A DNA stretch of 39,284 nt from Peptococcaceae bacterium (GTDB lineage: Bacteria; Bacillota; Desulfotomaculia; Desulfotomaculales; Pelotomaculaceae): positions 1-39,284 of the forward strand of contig JAAYRI010000112.1 in NCBI GenBank assembly GCA_012518875.1, read 5' to 3'. Both the position numbers and the translations under genes were made by a program. This document shows positions 9,038 to 17,618 of the stretch, one piece after another (position 1 is the first letter of the stretch; each line of letters begins with the position of its first letter). The notes below the pieces were generated by a model. The model worked only from the letters and a program-made list of their open reading frames with translations. It made no database searches and was not told the origin of the DNA.

Positions 9038-9075
9038 TAAAAAAGAAACCCGGGGCCGCAAAAGACGCCGGGGTA
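9038..9075 (-). terminator. Terminator-like hairpin after the flavoprotein gene
   Basis: On the minus strand ACCCCGG pairs with CCGGGT (one bulged C), followed by TTTCTTTTTTAT. It begins 4 bases after the stop codon of the flavoprotein gene. The inner stem is imperfect. Confidence 0.5.
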
Positions 9076-9078
9076 TTG

Positions 9079-9708
9079 TTAATCGACATTTTTTCTCTGT
9101 CTGAGACCCGCCGTGGCCCGAGCCACCTGTAGCACATGCCGGGCCAGAATCCTAGTCCGGGCCAACCCTGCCATATCATCCCCGGCCGGCTGCTGGGCAC
9201 AGGCACCCTGATGTCCGGCATCATCATCCTGGTGAGCATCACCCACTACAATCATCCCTTGACACAACATCATATCCTGTAGAGCACGCAGGGTCGTTTC
9301 CTGGCCCCCGAAACGAGAACCGCCAACAGCCAGGGCACCGCCCACTACATTGAGCAGTTGTTTTTCCCGCCTAAGCATCCTGGTCTTATCCCAAAAGGAT
9401 TTCAGTTGGGCGGAAACAGTACCGAAATATACCGGGCTGCCCAGTAAAACACCATCGGCACGACTGAGCAAACTTAACATTTTTTCCAACCTGGTGTTTT
9501 TATAGCACCTTCCGTCACATGGCGTGCTGCAATACAGGCAAAAAGGGTTTTGAGCATCATATACTCCTTCTGCAATCTGGAGCAGACAGGTTTCCACCCC
9601 ATCCGCCCTAATTTCAGCCAGAGCGTTATTCAGCAAAAGGGCGGTATTTCCCTCTTTATGGGGGCTCCCGTTCAATGCAAGGATAAACATTGCCCATCTC
9701 ACTTTCAT
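9079..9708 (-). CDS. Flavodoxin-fold NADPH-dependent FMN reductase / iron-sulfur flavoprotein family
   Basis: A 209-residue flavodoxin-like protein. The N-terminal strand and phosphate loop LALNGSPHKEGNTA (10-23) binds FMN, and GSPVYFGTVSAQLK is the second FMN loop. Four cysteines, C57-x2-C60-x3-C64-x3-C68, lie where iron-sulfur flavoproteins carry a cluster-binding motif, so a [4Fe-4S] centre is possible, though the spacing is not the classical one. The C-terminal 60 residues are rich in Ala, Gln and Arg and poorly recognisable. ATG 9708 has no ribosome binding site; ATG 9690 (MFILALNGSP) behind GTGAGATGG is a possible true start. It probably transfers electrons in redox metabolism; donor and acceptor are unknown. 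It lies alone downstream of thpR. Confidence 0.8.
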   Translation of the reverse strand: MKVRWAMFILALNGSPHKEGNTALLLNNALAEIRADGVETCLLQIAEGVYDAQNPFCLYCSTPCDGRCYKNTRLEKMLSLLSRADGVLLGSPVYFGTVSAQLKSFWDKTRMLRREKQLLNVVGGALAVGGSRFGGQETTLRALQDMMLCQGMIVVGDAHQDDDAGHQGACAQQPAGDDMAGLARTRILARHVLQVARATAGLRQRKNVD

Positions 9709-9752
9709 GGATATTTAAATAAATTTTATGCCGGGTTTTCAGCTAATATGCC

Positions 9753-10322
9753 TCAGGAAACGCCTATAAGAGGCACACTGGCCAGTAGGTGGTATTTTGG
9801 CCCCCCGGGGCCCAATTTGCTGAGCATCAGGTCTACTGTAGCGATGTCTGCCACCCCAAAGGCTTTACCGGCAGCTATTTTTTCCGCCCGAGCCATGATC
9901 TGGACAAAGCCGGCTGGTGAACGTAGCCGGGCTAGGGTCAGATGGGGTGAAAACCTGTTTTTCCCCGGGTCAAAACCCAGTTCCTTTAACTCCCCCTGCA
10001 CCTGGCGGTTTAGCTGCCGTAGGACGGCAATATCACCGCTCACACCCACCCAGAAAACTCGGGGCCTTTCCCGGGAGGGGAAAACACCAACACCACCCAG
10101 TTGCAGGGTAAAAGGGGCCACCCCTGCAGCGGCCCTATGCAGGGCTTCCGTCACAGCCTGCACCAGTTCCCCGTGGACATTGCCGAGAAATTGCACCGTC
10201 AGATGCAGATTTTCCGGTCTAACCCACCTTATGTCGCCGTCAATCTTTTTCAAATCCTGTATAAATAAATCAATGTCTTTTTTAACTGTAGGCGGTAAAT
10301 TCACCGCTACAAACAGCCTCAT
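9753..10322 (-). CDS. thpR: RNA 2',3'-cyclic phosphodiesterase (2H family)
   Basis: A 2H phosphoesterase of the ThpR/LigT family, which opens 2',3'-cyclic phosphates at RNA ends and in some species ligates tRNA halves. Both catalytic HxTx motifs are present, HLTVQF about residue 41 and HLTLAR about residue 127, in a protein of about 189 residues, the normal size. ATG 10322 (MRLFVAVNLP) matches the usual family start; an upstream TTG (10340) is less likely. It lies between ppdK and the flavoprotein gene with no obvious functional link. A strong bidirectional hairpin separates it from ppdK, so it probably has its own promoter, which I could not pin down in 10323-10556. Confidence 0.92.
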   Translation of the reverse strand: MRLFVAVNLPPTVKKDIDLFIQDLKKIDGDIRWVRPENLHLTVQFLGNVHGELVQAVTEALHRAAAGVAPFTLQLGGVGVFPSRERPRVFWVGVSGDIAVLRQLNRQVQGELKELGFDPGKNRFSPHLTLARLRSPAGFVQIMARAEKIAAGKAFGVADIATVDLMLSKLGPGGPKYHLLASVPLIGVS

Positions 10323-10557
10323 CTGCACCAAAGCAATCAACCCACAATTAATTATTCTTATTTCTAGTATTCTCCCCTATGACCCTGACTTCCTTTTCAT
10401 AAGGATAGGTTTTATCGGCCTGGAAAAGAGCCTATTATCTACACGCATCCAGTCATCAAAACGCCGGGTGTCCCGAAAATAGAATGAATTTCAGAAGTTT
10501 GCCAAAAAGCATTTGCCCAGTTAATAAAAACCCGTATTTCCTAACAGGACAGATAAT

Positions 10558-10603
10558 AAAAGGAGGGCACTACCACCTATAATTTAGTGGTAGCGCCCTT
10601 TTT
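10558..10603. terminator. Bidirectional terminator after ppdK
   Basis: A long hairpin (GGGC, one mismatch, CTACCAC pairing with GTGGTAG and GCCC) around a 10-base loop is flanked by AAAAGGA and CTTTTT, giving T-tracts on both strands. It ends the ccpN-ppsR-ppdK operon read on the minus strand. Confidence 0.8.
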
Positions 10604-10621
10604 GGGTTAACCTTATATAAA

Positions 10622-13270
10622 TTATACCTGTGACCGATTTACAGCCGCCTGGGCGGCGGCCAGTCTGGCTATAGGCACCCGGTAGGTGGAACAGCTGACA
10701 TAATCCAAACCAAGTTGGTGACAGAACTCGATGGAACTGGGTTCCCCACCGTGTTCGCCACAGATGCCGATGAGCAGGTCGGGCTTAGTACCGCGGCCTA
10801 ACTCCACTGCCATCCGCATCAGTTTGCCCACTCCCTTACGATCCAGGGCCACAAATGGGTTGTCGGTAAGTATTTTCAGGTCTAAATATTTGTGCATGAA
10901 TTTACCTTCCGCATCATCCCGGGAAAAACCAAAGGTAGTCTGGGTCAAGTCGTTGGTGCCGAAGGAGAAGAAATCTGCCGCTGCCGCCACCTCATCTGCC
11001 AGCAGGGCTGCCCGGGGTATCTCTATCATTGTCCCGATGGTATATGCAAAATCAGCCCCACTTACTTTTTGGACTTCAGTAGCTACCTGCTCAATCAGTT
11101 CCCGCAGATGCTCCAGTTCTTTTCTGTCTGTAACCAATGGCACCTCGATTTCAGGGATGGGATTGAAACCTTCCTGCACCAGTTTTGCCGCCCCCTGGAA
11201 AATAGCCCGGGCCTGCATGGTGTAAATTTCCGGGAAAGAAATCCCCAGCCGGCAGCCCCGGTGGCCCAGCATCGGGTTGTGTTCAGAATGGGATCTGACT
11301 TTACGCAACAATGCTTCTTTCTCTTTTATTTTTGTTTCATCATTACCAGTCAGCTTGAGCCGTGTAATCTCAACCATCAAGTCCTCGGCATCGGGCAAAA
11401 ACTCATGTAGAGGCGGATCCAACAGCCTGATGGTCACCGGATAGCCATCCATTGCTTTTAGAATTCCATAGAAATCTTCCTGCTGCAGGGGCAGCAGTTT
11501 GTTCACTGCATCTTCTCTTTCCTGCAGAGTGTCTGCCAGGATCATTTCCTTCACCAGGGGTAGCCTTTCCTGAGCCATAAACATGTGTTCCGTCCGGGTC
11601 AGGCCAATGCCGGCTGCACCGAATTCCCTGGCTTTAGCAGCGTCTTCCGGGTTATCGGCATTGGCTCTCACTCCCAGGGTACGAATCTGATCTGCCCAGT
11701 CCAGCAACTGCTGAAATTCCTTTGATAAACCGGGGGCAATCATCGGTACCTCCCCGGTGAGAATATTTCCTGTGGCACCATCAATAGAAATAATGTCCCC
11801 TTGCCTAACCACCAGATCGCCGATCTTAAACTCCTGCTTGTCGTAGTCAATCTGCAGGGCCTCACAACCACACACACAGGGCTTGCCCATACCTCGGGCC
11901 ACAACTGCAGCATGGCTGGTCATGCCGCCTCTAGAAGTCAGTATACCTTGCGCATGCATAATACCGTGAATATCGTCGGGGGTAGTTTCTGTGCGTACCA
12001 GCACCAGTTTTTTGCCTTCCTGGCCCAATTTCTCTGCCATATCGGCGTCAAACACAGCCATGCCGGAGGCCGCGCCAGGTGAGGCGGGTAATCCGGCGGC
12101 CACAATGTTTAGTTTGGCTGCTGGGTCAATGCGGTGGTGCAACAGGTGGTCAAGTTGGCCCGGCTCGATCCGCAGCAATGCTTCCTCTTTGGTGATCAAA
12201 CCCTCCTGCACCATATCTACGGCAATTTTTATGGCTGCCTGAGCCGTGCGTTTCCCATTTCTGGTCTGGAGTATCCACAGCTTGCCCTGCTCCACTGTAA
12301 ATTCTATATCCTGCATGTCCCGGTAATGTGTTTCCAGCAGCCCGCAGGTCTGGGCAAACTGTTTAAATATATCAGGCATATCTTGATCTAGGGCAGCTAT
12401 GGGCTGGGGTGTACGGATGCCGGCTACCACATCTTCCCCTTGGGCGTTAATCAGGTATTCGCCATATAACCTCTTCTCACCGGTAGAAGGGTTACGGGTA
12501 AAAGCCACACCGGTGCCGCTGTCGTCCCCCAGATTACCGAACACCATCGCCTGAATGTTTACAGCTGTCCCCAGGTCATCGGGGATTTTATGTATTTTCC
12601 GATACACCACAGCACGATCGTTGTTCCAGGAATTGAAAACGGCATAGATGGTCATAAAGAGCTGTTCCATTGGATCCTGGGGGAATTCCTGGCCTGTTTC
12701 CCTGATGATTAGCTTTTTATACTCTTCAATCACCTTTCGCCATTCCCGGCCTGAGAGCTGGTTGTCGCTAATGACCTGAGCCCTGGTTTTTTGCCGGTCC
12801 AGGATCCGTTCAAATTTGCTATGCTCAATGCCCATCACTACATCGCCAAACATGTTTATAAAACGGCGGTAGCAATCCAGCACAAAACGTTCATTGCCGG
12901 TGTTTTTGCTCAGGGCCCTTACGGTAATATCATTTAAGCCCAGGTTTAATACTGTGTCCATCATTCCGGGCATGGAAACTGGGGCACCGGAACGGATGGA
13001 TACAAGCAGGGGATTGACGCTGTCACCAAACTTCTTTCCCAGTTTGCCTTCCAGATCTGCTATTTTTCCTTTAACCTGTTCCTCCAACCCAGCGGGGAAC
13101 TTTTGTCCCGCAGCAGAAAATTCCTTGCAGGCTTCTGTGGTAATAATAATACCGGGAGGAACAGGAAGACCAATGTTGGTCATTTCAGCAAGATTAGCGC
13201 CTTTACCCCCCAGTAGATTTTTCATTTCCGCACTGCCTTCCTCAAAAAGGTAGACATATTTAGTTGCCAT
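10622..13270 (-). CDS. ppdK: Pyruvate, phosphate dikinase
   Basis: Interconverts pyruvate + ATP + Pi and PEP + AMP + PPi; 882 residues, full length. The N-terminal ATP-grasp domain begins with EEGSAEMKNLLGGKGANLAEM. The central swivelling domain carries the phosphohistidine in GGMTSHAAVVARG. The C-terminal TIM-barrel PEP/pyruvate domain has ICGEHGGEPSSIEF and the catalytic-site Cys in YVSCSTYRVPIAR. ATG 13270 is preceded by GGGGGG 6 bases upstream and overlaps the ppsR stop by 11 bases. The neighbour ppsR encodes its likely Thr kinase/phosphorylase, and the operon is headed by a CcpN-like regulator, so expression and activity are controlled from one cluster. In anaerobes it can serve glycolysis with PPi or gluconeogenesis; direction is not decidable here. 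Confidence 0.98.
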   Translation of the reverse strand: MATKYVYLFEEGSAEMKNLLGGKGANLAEMTNIGLPVPPGIIITTEACKEFSAAGQKFPAGLEEQVKGKIADLEGKLGKKFGDSVNPLLVSIRSGAPVSMPGMMDTVLNLGLNDITVRALSKNTGNERFVLDCYRRFINMFGDVVMGIEHSKFERILDRQKTRAQVISDNQLSGREWRKVIEEYKKLIIRETGQEFPQDPMEQLFMTIYAVFNSWNNDRAVVYRKIHKIPDDLGTAVNIQAMVFGNLGDDSGTGVAFTRNPSTGEKRLYGEYLINAQGEDVVAGIRTPQPIAALDQDMPDIFKQFAQTCGLLETHYRDMQDIEFTVEQGKLWILQTRNGKRTAQAAIKIAVDMVQEGLITKEEALLRIEPGQLDHLLHHRIDPAAKLNIVAAGLPASPGAASGMAVFDADMAEKLGQEGKKLVLVRTETTPDDIHGIMHAQGILTSRGGMTSHAAVVARGMGKPCVCGCEALQIDYDKQEFKIGDLVVRQGDIISIDGATGNILTGEVPMIAPGLSKEFQQLLDWADQIRTLGVRANADNPEDAAKAREFGAAGIGLTRTEHMFMAQERLPLVKEMILADTLQEREDAVNKLLPLQQEDFYGILKAMDGYPVTIRLLDPPLHEFLPDAEDLMVEITRLKLTGNDETKIKEKEALLRKVRSHSEHNPMLGHRGCRLGISFPEIYTMQARAIFQGAAKLVQEGFNPIPEIEVPLVTDRKELEHLRELIEQVATEVQKVSGADFAYTIGTMIEIPRAALLADEVAAAADFFSFGTNDLTQTTFGFSRDDAEGKFMHKYLDLKILTDNPFVALDRKGVGKLMRMAVELGRGTKPDLLIGICGEHGGEPSSIEFCHQLGLDYVSCSTYRVPIARLAAAQAAVNRSQV

Positions 13271-14090
13271 GTCTTTCCCCCCTATAATAAATTTCCATCA
13301 CCCTGGAAGCAGTTTCCTCTATGGCCTTGTTGGTCACATCAATTATCTGGCAACCGGCTTCTTTCATAATATTTTCCGCATAATCCAGCTCTTTTAGAAT
13401 CCTTTTCATACTGGCATAGTCGGCGTTTGAGGTTAAACCAAGGGTATTAAGCCTTTCTCGGCGGATTTCATTTAGATGCCTGGGCTTGATTGTCAGGCCG
13501 ACTAATTTATACGGCGGCAGTTGAAATATTTCTTTAGGCGGTGCTACCTCCGGCACCAGGGGTACATTAGCCACCTTGAGGCGTTTGTGGGCCAAATACA
13601 TGCATAGAGGTGTTTTGGAGGTACGGGATACCCCAATCACTACTAAATCGGCACGCACAATGCCTCTTGGGTTCTTGCCGTCGTCGTATTTGACTGCAAA
13701 TTCGATGGCCTCCACCTTGCGAAAATATTCGTCATCCATCCGCCGCACCAGTCCGGGTTCCAGTTTGGGCTGGCGATGAATAACAGTAGACAGTGCTTCC
13801 AACATCGGGGTCATAATATCTACTGTGGGGATATCGTATTTTTCCGCCTCGCTAATTAGCCGATCCCTTAACTCTGGAATGACCAGGGTATAAGCGATAA
13901 TACTATTGAAGCTGCTGGCTTCAGCCACGATTTCAGGTATTTCGTTGGGATCATTAACATAGGGTACCCGGCGTATATCCACCATGCCGTGATTAAATTG
14001 GCTCGCCGCAGCTAGAACTACTAGTTCTGCTGTTTCACCTACAGAATCGGAAACAATGTAGATTATAGTTTTGTTAGTAATATGGCACAC
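13260..14090 (-). CDS. ppsR: PPDK/PEP synthase regulatory protein (ADP-dependent kinase and Pi-dependent pyrophosphorylase)
   Basis: A 276-residue DUF299 (YqfL/PpsR) protein that switches its target enzyme off by phosphorylating a Thr beside the catalytic His with ADP, and on by Pi-dependent phosphorolysis. Family hallmarks are the N-terminal YIVSDSVGETAE, the P-loop-like GVSRTSKTPLCMYLA (about 153-167) and the C-terminal VTNKAIEETA. Its target is almost certainly the adjacent PPDK, whose start it overlaps by 11 bases. GTG 14090 is taken as start, but the AAGGGG run directly abuts it. An ATT three codons further in would be better spaced, so the first three residues are uncertain. Confidence 0.95.
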   Translation of the reverse strand: MCHITNKTIIYIVSDSVGETAELVVLAAASQFNHGMVDIRRVPYVNDPNEIPEIVAEASSFNSIIAYTLVIPELRDRLISEAEKYDIPTVDIMTPMLEALSTVIHRQPKLEPGLVRRMDDEYFRKVEAIEFAVKYDDGKNPRGIVRADLVVIGVSRTSKTPLCMYLAHKRLKVANVPLVPEVAPPKEIFQLPPYKLVGLTIKPRHLNEIRRERLNTLGLTSNADYASMKRILKELDYAENIMKEAGCQIIDVTNKAIEETASRVMEIYYRGERHGN

Positions 14091-14094
14091 CCCC

Positions 14095-14733
14095 TTAATA
14101 CCCTTCTCCTAGTTCAACAAAAAGCCTGGCAATGTTGGTCTTGCTCAAACGGCCCACGACCTCAAAGCCCTCTTGTCCACTAGCGGTGGTAACCTTACGT
14201 ACCACTGGAAGGGCATCAACTTCGTGGGATATAATTTTTTTCGCCGCCACCCACACTGTTTCTTCTGGTGTGGTCAAGATAAGATTGGGCATTCTGGTCA
14301 TGATCACATTTACAGGCAGTTTCTGAATATCCTGGCTGCCCAGGGTCGTTTTCAGTAGATCCTTGCGGGATACGGCCCCTTCCAGCAAGCCTCCTTCTTT
14401 AACCACAAAAAGGGTACCCACATCCTCGATAAACATTGTTACCACAGCATCATAGACAAGGCTTTTTTCATCTACCACCACAGGAACTGACTTGACACTG
14501 TCCACCAGGACGCTGTTTAGCTTTTCGGCCACAACCCGGTAGCGGGATTTGCCGCTGTGGAAGTAGCCCACTCGGGGGCGGGCTTCCAGTAGGCCGGACA
14601 TTGTCAGTATGGCCAGGTCCGGTCTAAGTGTGGCCCTGGTGAGGGAAAGCCTTTCGGCGATGCGTTCACCGGTAATGGGACCATGATTGGTTACAATCTC
14701 CAGAATGCTTTCTTGCCGCTTGGAAAGTTTCAA
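14095..14733 (-). CDS. ccpN: CcpN-like transcriptional regulator (HTH + two CBS domains)
   Basis: A 212-residue regulator with an N-terminal winged helix (4-50; GPITGERIAERLSLTRATLRPD holds the recognition helix) and a CBS pair about 75-205. This is the architecture of B. subtilis CcpN (YqzB), which represses gluconeogenic genes in response to the energy state, probably through nucleotide binding at the CBS pair. The pairing with ppsR is the same as in Bacillus; here ppdK follows directly, which makes it the obvious target. TTG 14733 has AGGAG 8 bases upstream. The upstream 14740-14830 stretch is very AT-rich and likely holds the promoter, but no single -10/-35 pair stands out. Confidence 0.9.
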   Translation of the reverse strand: MKLSKRQESILEIVTNHGPITGERIAERLSLTRATLRPDLAILTMSGLLEARPRVGYFHSGKSRYRVVAEKLNSVLVDSVKSVPVVVDEKSLVYDAVVTMFIEDVGTLFVVKEGGLLEGAVSRKDLLKTTLGSQDIQKLPVNVIMTRMPNLILTTPEETVWVAAKKIISHEVDALPVVRKVTTASGQEGFEVVGRLSKTNIARLFVELGEGY

Positions 14734-14861
14734 ATTAATCGCTCCTTATAGAGCATATGTGACATACTAATTTGCTTTTGCACAAATATAATATATATTA
14801 ATTTTTGGATAATATCCATCCCTTTTTCAGCGGACAACCATTTATTTGATTAACCCACTAA

Positions 14862-15526
14862 GTTAAATCCTGTTAACAACACGGCTCCGCGTGCCCTTTA
14901 TGATCGGGGACATTCCTCGGGCACCAAGCCAATCCCCAAATAGAGGTGTATCACCATTCCCCTGTCTTGGGTATCTAGTTTGAGAACATCCTCGGGCGAC
15001 TAATCACCAAATACGAACGGCCAACCACCATCTATCCGCAAGGCTTACAACAGGGCTCCGCCTACCCCTGATTATTGTCCGAGCTCATTCACCCTCGGGC
15101 TCGGGCAAACTCACCGCTAACGCGGCTCAAACAGTGCCTTCGCTTTTCCTCTGGTTCATTCGCTTTTTGAATAAGGGCCCGATGTAGCCTGTTTCTGTCA
15201 AACCTGCTGGTTTTCACTATGGGTGGGGGATATTCCCCGGGAGCCTGGCCATCAATCACTAACCACCAACAGCCAACCACTATTAAGCCAATACCCGGCC
15301 ACATCTGCCTTCCAGCCCAGCTTCTTCTTTCTACCTTCCACATTCCGATTGCCCCCGAAGGAATGCCCCAAAGACTGTGTCGCCGTTCCCCTGTCCTGGT
15401 TTCTCAGATCCGAACAGCCGACTTACAATAGCTCAAACAGCAGCCATACCTCCCGCCCAACCCCATCTTTCCAGCTTTCGCTTTCGGCCTTCAACTTCCA
15501 CTTTTAGCTTTCCGCTTTCCACTGGT
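14862..15526 (-). repeat. Mosaic intergenic repeat island A (between glyS and ccpN)
   Basis: Some 660 bases without a gene are built of modules that recur, in the opposite orientation, in islands B and C near cdd. Read on the minus strand they are: a purine-rich tract (15530-15473), module 1 (15399-15366), a second purine-rich tract (15345-15303), module 3 (15290-15223), module 2 (15220-15097), module 4 (15090-15033), module 1 again (14970-14929) and module 4 again (14905-14868). Similarity was judged by eye at roughly 65-85 percent. No transposase or conserved reading frame is seen. Confidence 0.75.
15097..15220 (-). repeat. Repeat module 2, copy A
   Basis: This is the inverted copy of the elements at 21332-21455 and 21977-22100. 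It shares TGACA-AA-CAG, GCCCTTATTC, GAGGAAAAGCGA, GGCACTGTTTGAG and GCCCGAGCCC blocks. Its core hairpin is GCCGC-GTTA-GCGGT (15126-15113 on the minus strand), where the other copies have GGCGC-ACA-GCGCC. Confidence 0.75.
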
Positions 15527-17617
15527 CTAGTCGCTTACTACCACCTTGGTCAAGTCGGCTACCTGTTTTACCAAGGCGGCCAGGCTGGCCAGCAAGGCCA
15601 GGCGGTTGTTTCGCAAGGGTTCCTCATCCACCATTACCAGAACAGAGGTAAAAAACTCATCAAGGGGCCCCTGCAAGGTGGCAATGGCGCTAAATAGGCT
15701 ACGGTAGTCCTGTTGTTTTAGGTAGTCCCCCGCTTTTTCCTGTACTGCCGCCAGTAGCCTGTACAGCTCCTTTTCCGCCGGATCTGCCAGCAAATCGGGG
15801 TTAATTTGCTGGATAGCGGCTTTTTTAGATAGGTTGTTGGCCCGAACGAAAGCTGTCAGCAAATCAGCAAAATCTGCTTCTTGGCGGAATTCCGCCAGGG
15901 CTTTTGCCCTTAAAAGGATATCGTTAAAATCATCATAACCGGCGCTGAGTACTGCGTCTATGGTGTCATAGGTAAAACCCTTTTCATCCAGGATACCTCT
16001 AATCCGGTGTTTGAAAAACGCCGCCACTTCTTTTTTTACCTGATCCAGGCGGAGCTTCAACTGTACCTTTCCCTGGTAGCTGCAATAGCTGGTTTCGATT
16101 AGTTTTTCCAGTGATAGGGATGCCTTGGTTTCCAGGATGATATTGCTTACGCCCAGGGCCTGTCGTCTCAAGGCATAGGGGTCCTGGGAACCTGTGGGCT
16201 GGATGCCGATAGCAAAACAGCCTACAATAGTGTCCATCTTATCGGCTATGCTCAGTATTTTCCCGACCATAGTCTGGGGCAGCCGGTCACCAGCAAAACG
16301 AGGCAGGTAGTGCTCATAAATGGCCCGGGCTACGGCCTCCTGTTCGCCCCCACGCAGTGCATATTCCCGGCCCATGTATCCCTGCAGTTCCGGAAATTCA
16401 TTAACCATATTAGTGACCAAGTCGGCTTTGGTCAGGGCAGCAGTACGGAGGGCTACCTCCTTTGCCTCTTCCCTGATGCCCAGCACACCCGCCAGGTAGG
16501 CGGCTGTTTCTCCTACACGGACAGTTTTATCATAGACAGTGCCCAGTTTTTCCTGGAAAACCACTTTCTTTAACTCCTGCACCCTCTCTGCCAGGGGAGT
16601 TTTTAAGTCTTCCTGATAAAAAAAGTCAGCATCCGCCAGCCGAGCCCGGAGCACCTTTTCATTTCCGGCTCTAATGATATCCAGGTGATCGGCGGCACCA
16701 TTTTTAACGGCAATAAATTTAGCCAGCAGTTGGCCCTTATCATCCACCACAGGAAAATAACGTTGGTGTTCCCTCATTGAGGTTACCAGCACCTCTTTGG
16801 GAAGCTTCAAATAATCGGCATTAAATTCACCAATCAAGGCTGTGGGGTATTCTACCAAATTAGTTATTTCATTTAGCAAATCTGTGTCTTCTTCCACAGC
16901 ACCGCCTGCCGCCTGGGCCAGTTCACCCACCTGCCGCCAAATTTCTTTTTTACGCTCGTTAACGTCAACCAGAACATAGTTCTTTCTCATTGTCTCTACA
17001 TAGCCCGCCGGCTGGGCCAAGACAACCGGCTTTTTGCTGAGAAAACGGTGACCGTAGGTAGTTCTTCCAGCCTGCAATCCGGTAAATTCAAATTCTACAA
17101 CATCCGTGCCGAACAGGGAGACAATCCAGCGGATGGGCCTGGCAAAACGAAACTCCTGCTCGCCCCAGCGCATTGGTTTGGGAAAATGCAGCCCGCTAAT
17201 CAAATCCGGAAATATTGAAGACAGGACCTCCTGAGCCAGCCTGCCTGCCTCTCTTTTAACCGCAAACACATAATCCACATGGCCTACCGATTTTTGCACC
17301 AGGTCTGTCACCTTTACCCCCTGGCCGGCAGCAAAACCTTTTGCCGCTCTTGTAGGGACACCATCTTTGTAAGCAACCTTGACAGCAGGCCCTTTGATCT
17401 CCTTTTCCAGGGGCGCCTGACTGACGGCCATTCCCTCTACCAGTAAGGTGATGCGGCGCGGGCTACCGTAAGTATGCAGGTTTTTATAATCCAGGCGCCG
17501 CTCCCCCAGGGCCGCCGCCGCCAATTTTTTTAGTTCAGCCAGGGCAGGATCAAGGAATCTGGCCGGCATTTCTTCCACACCAATTTCCAGCAAACAATCT
17601 TTGCGCTCGCCAACCAT
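15527..17617 (-). CDS. glyS: Glycyl-tRNA synthetase beta subunit
   Basis: The 696-residue beta subunit of the heterotetrameric bacterial GlyRS, needed for tRNA binding. It opens with the typical LLEIGVEEMPARFL and contains the block RWGEQEFRFARPIRWIVSL. It also has EYPTALIGEF and MREHQRYFPV, an HD-like central domain, and the C-terminal DALR anticodon-binding region (about 585-690). ATG 17617 is one base after the glyQ stop, with GGAGGTG 7 bases upstream inside the end of glyQ. It is co-transcribed under the glycyl T-box. No terminator is obvious directly after the stop; repeat island A begins at once. Confidence 0.97.
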   Translation of the reverse strand: MVGERKDCLLEIGVEEMPARFLDPALAELKKLAAAALGERRLDYKNLHTYGSPRRITLLVEGMAVSQAPLEKEIKGPAVKVAYKDGVPTRAAKGFAAGQGVKVTDLVQKSVGHVDYVFAVKREAGRLAQEVLSSIFPDLISGLHFPKPMRWGEQEFRFARPIRWIVSLFGTDVVEFEFTGLQAGRTTYGHRFLSKKPVVLAQPAGYVETMRKNYVLVDVNERKKEIWRQVGELAQAAGGAVEEDTDLLNEITNLVEYPTALIGEFNADYLKLPKEVLVTSMREHQRYFPVVDDKGQLLAKFIAVKNGAADHLDIIRAGNEKVLRARLADADFFYQEDLKTPLAERVQELKKVVFQEKLGTVYDKTVRVGETAAYLAGVLGIREEAKEVALRTAALTKADLVTNMVNEFPELQGYMGREYALRGGEQEAVARAIYEHYLPRFAGDRLPQTMVGKILSIADKMDTIVGCFAIGIQPTGSQDPYALRRQALGVSNIILETKASLSLEKLIETSYCSYQGKVQLKLRLDQVKKEVAAFFKHRIRGILDEKGFTYDTIDAVLSAGYDDFNDILLRAKALAEFRQEADFADLLTAFVRANNLSKKAAIQQINPDLLADPAEKELYRLLAAVQEKAGDYLKQQDYRSLFSAIATLQGPLDEFFTSVLVMVDEEPLRNNRLALLASLAALVKQVADLTKVVVSD

Positions 17618-17618
17618 A

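Noticed and set aside
8816-9040. A 74-codon plus-strand frame after the hairpin
   Set aside because: No ribosome binding site, no recognisable family, and it runs into the terminator of the opposing flavoprotein gene.
15089-15343. An 84-codon minus-strand frame in island A whose end resembles a frame in island B
   Set aside because: The similarity is due to the shared DNA repeat; in copy C the same sequence is read in another frame and the DNA, not the protein, is conserved.
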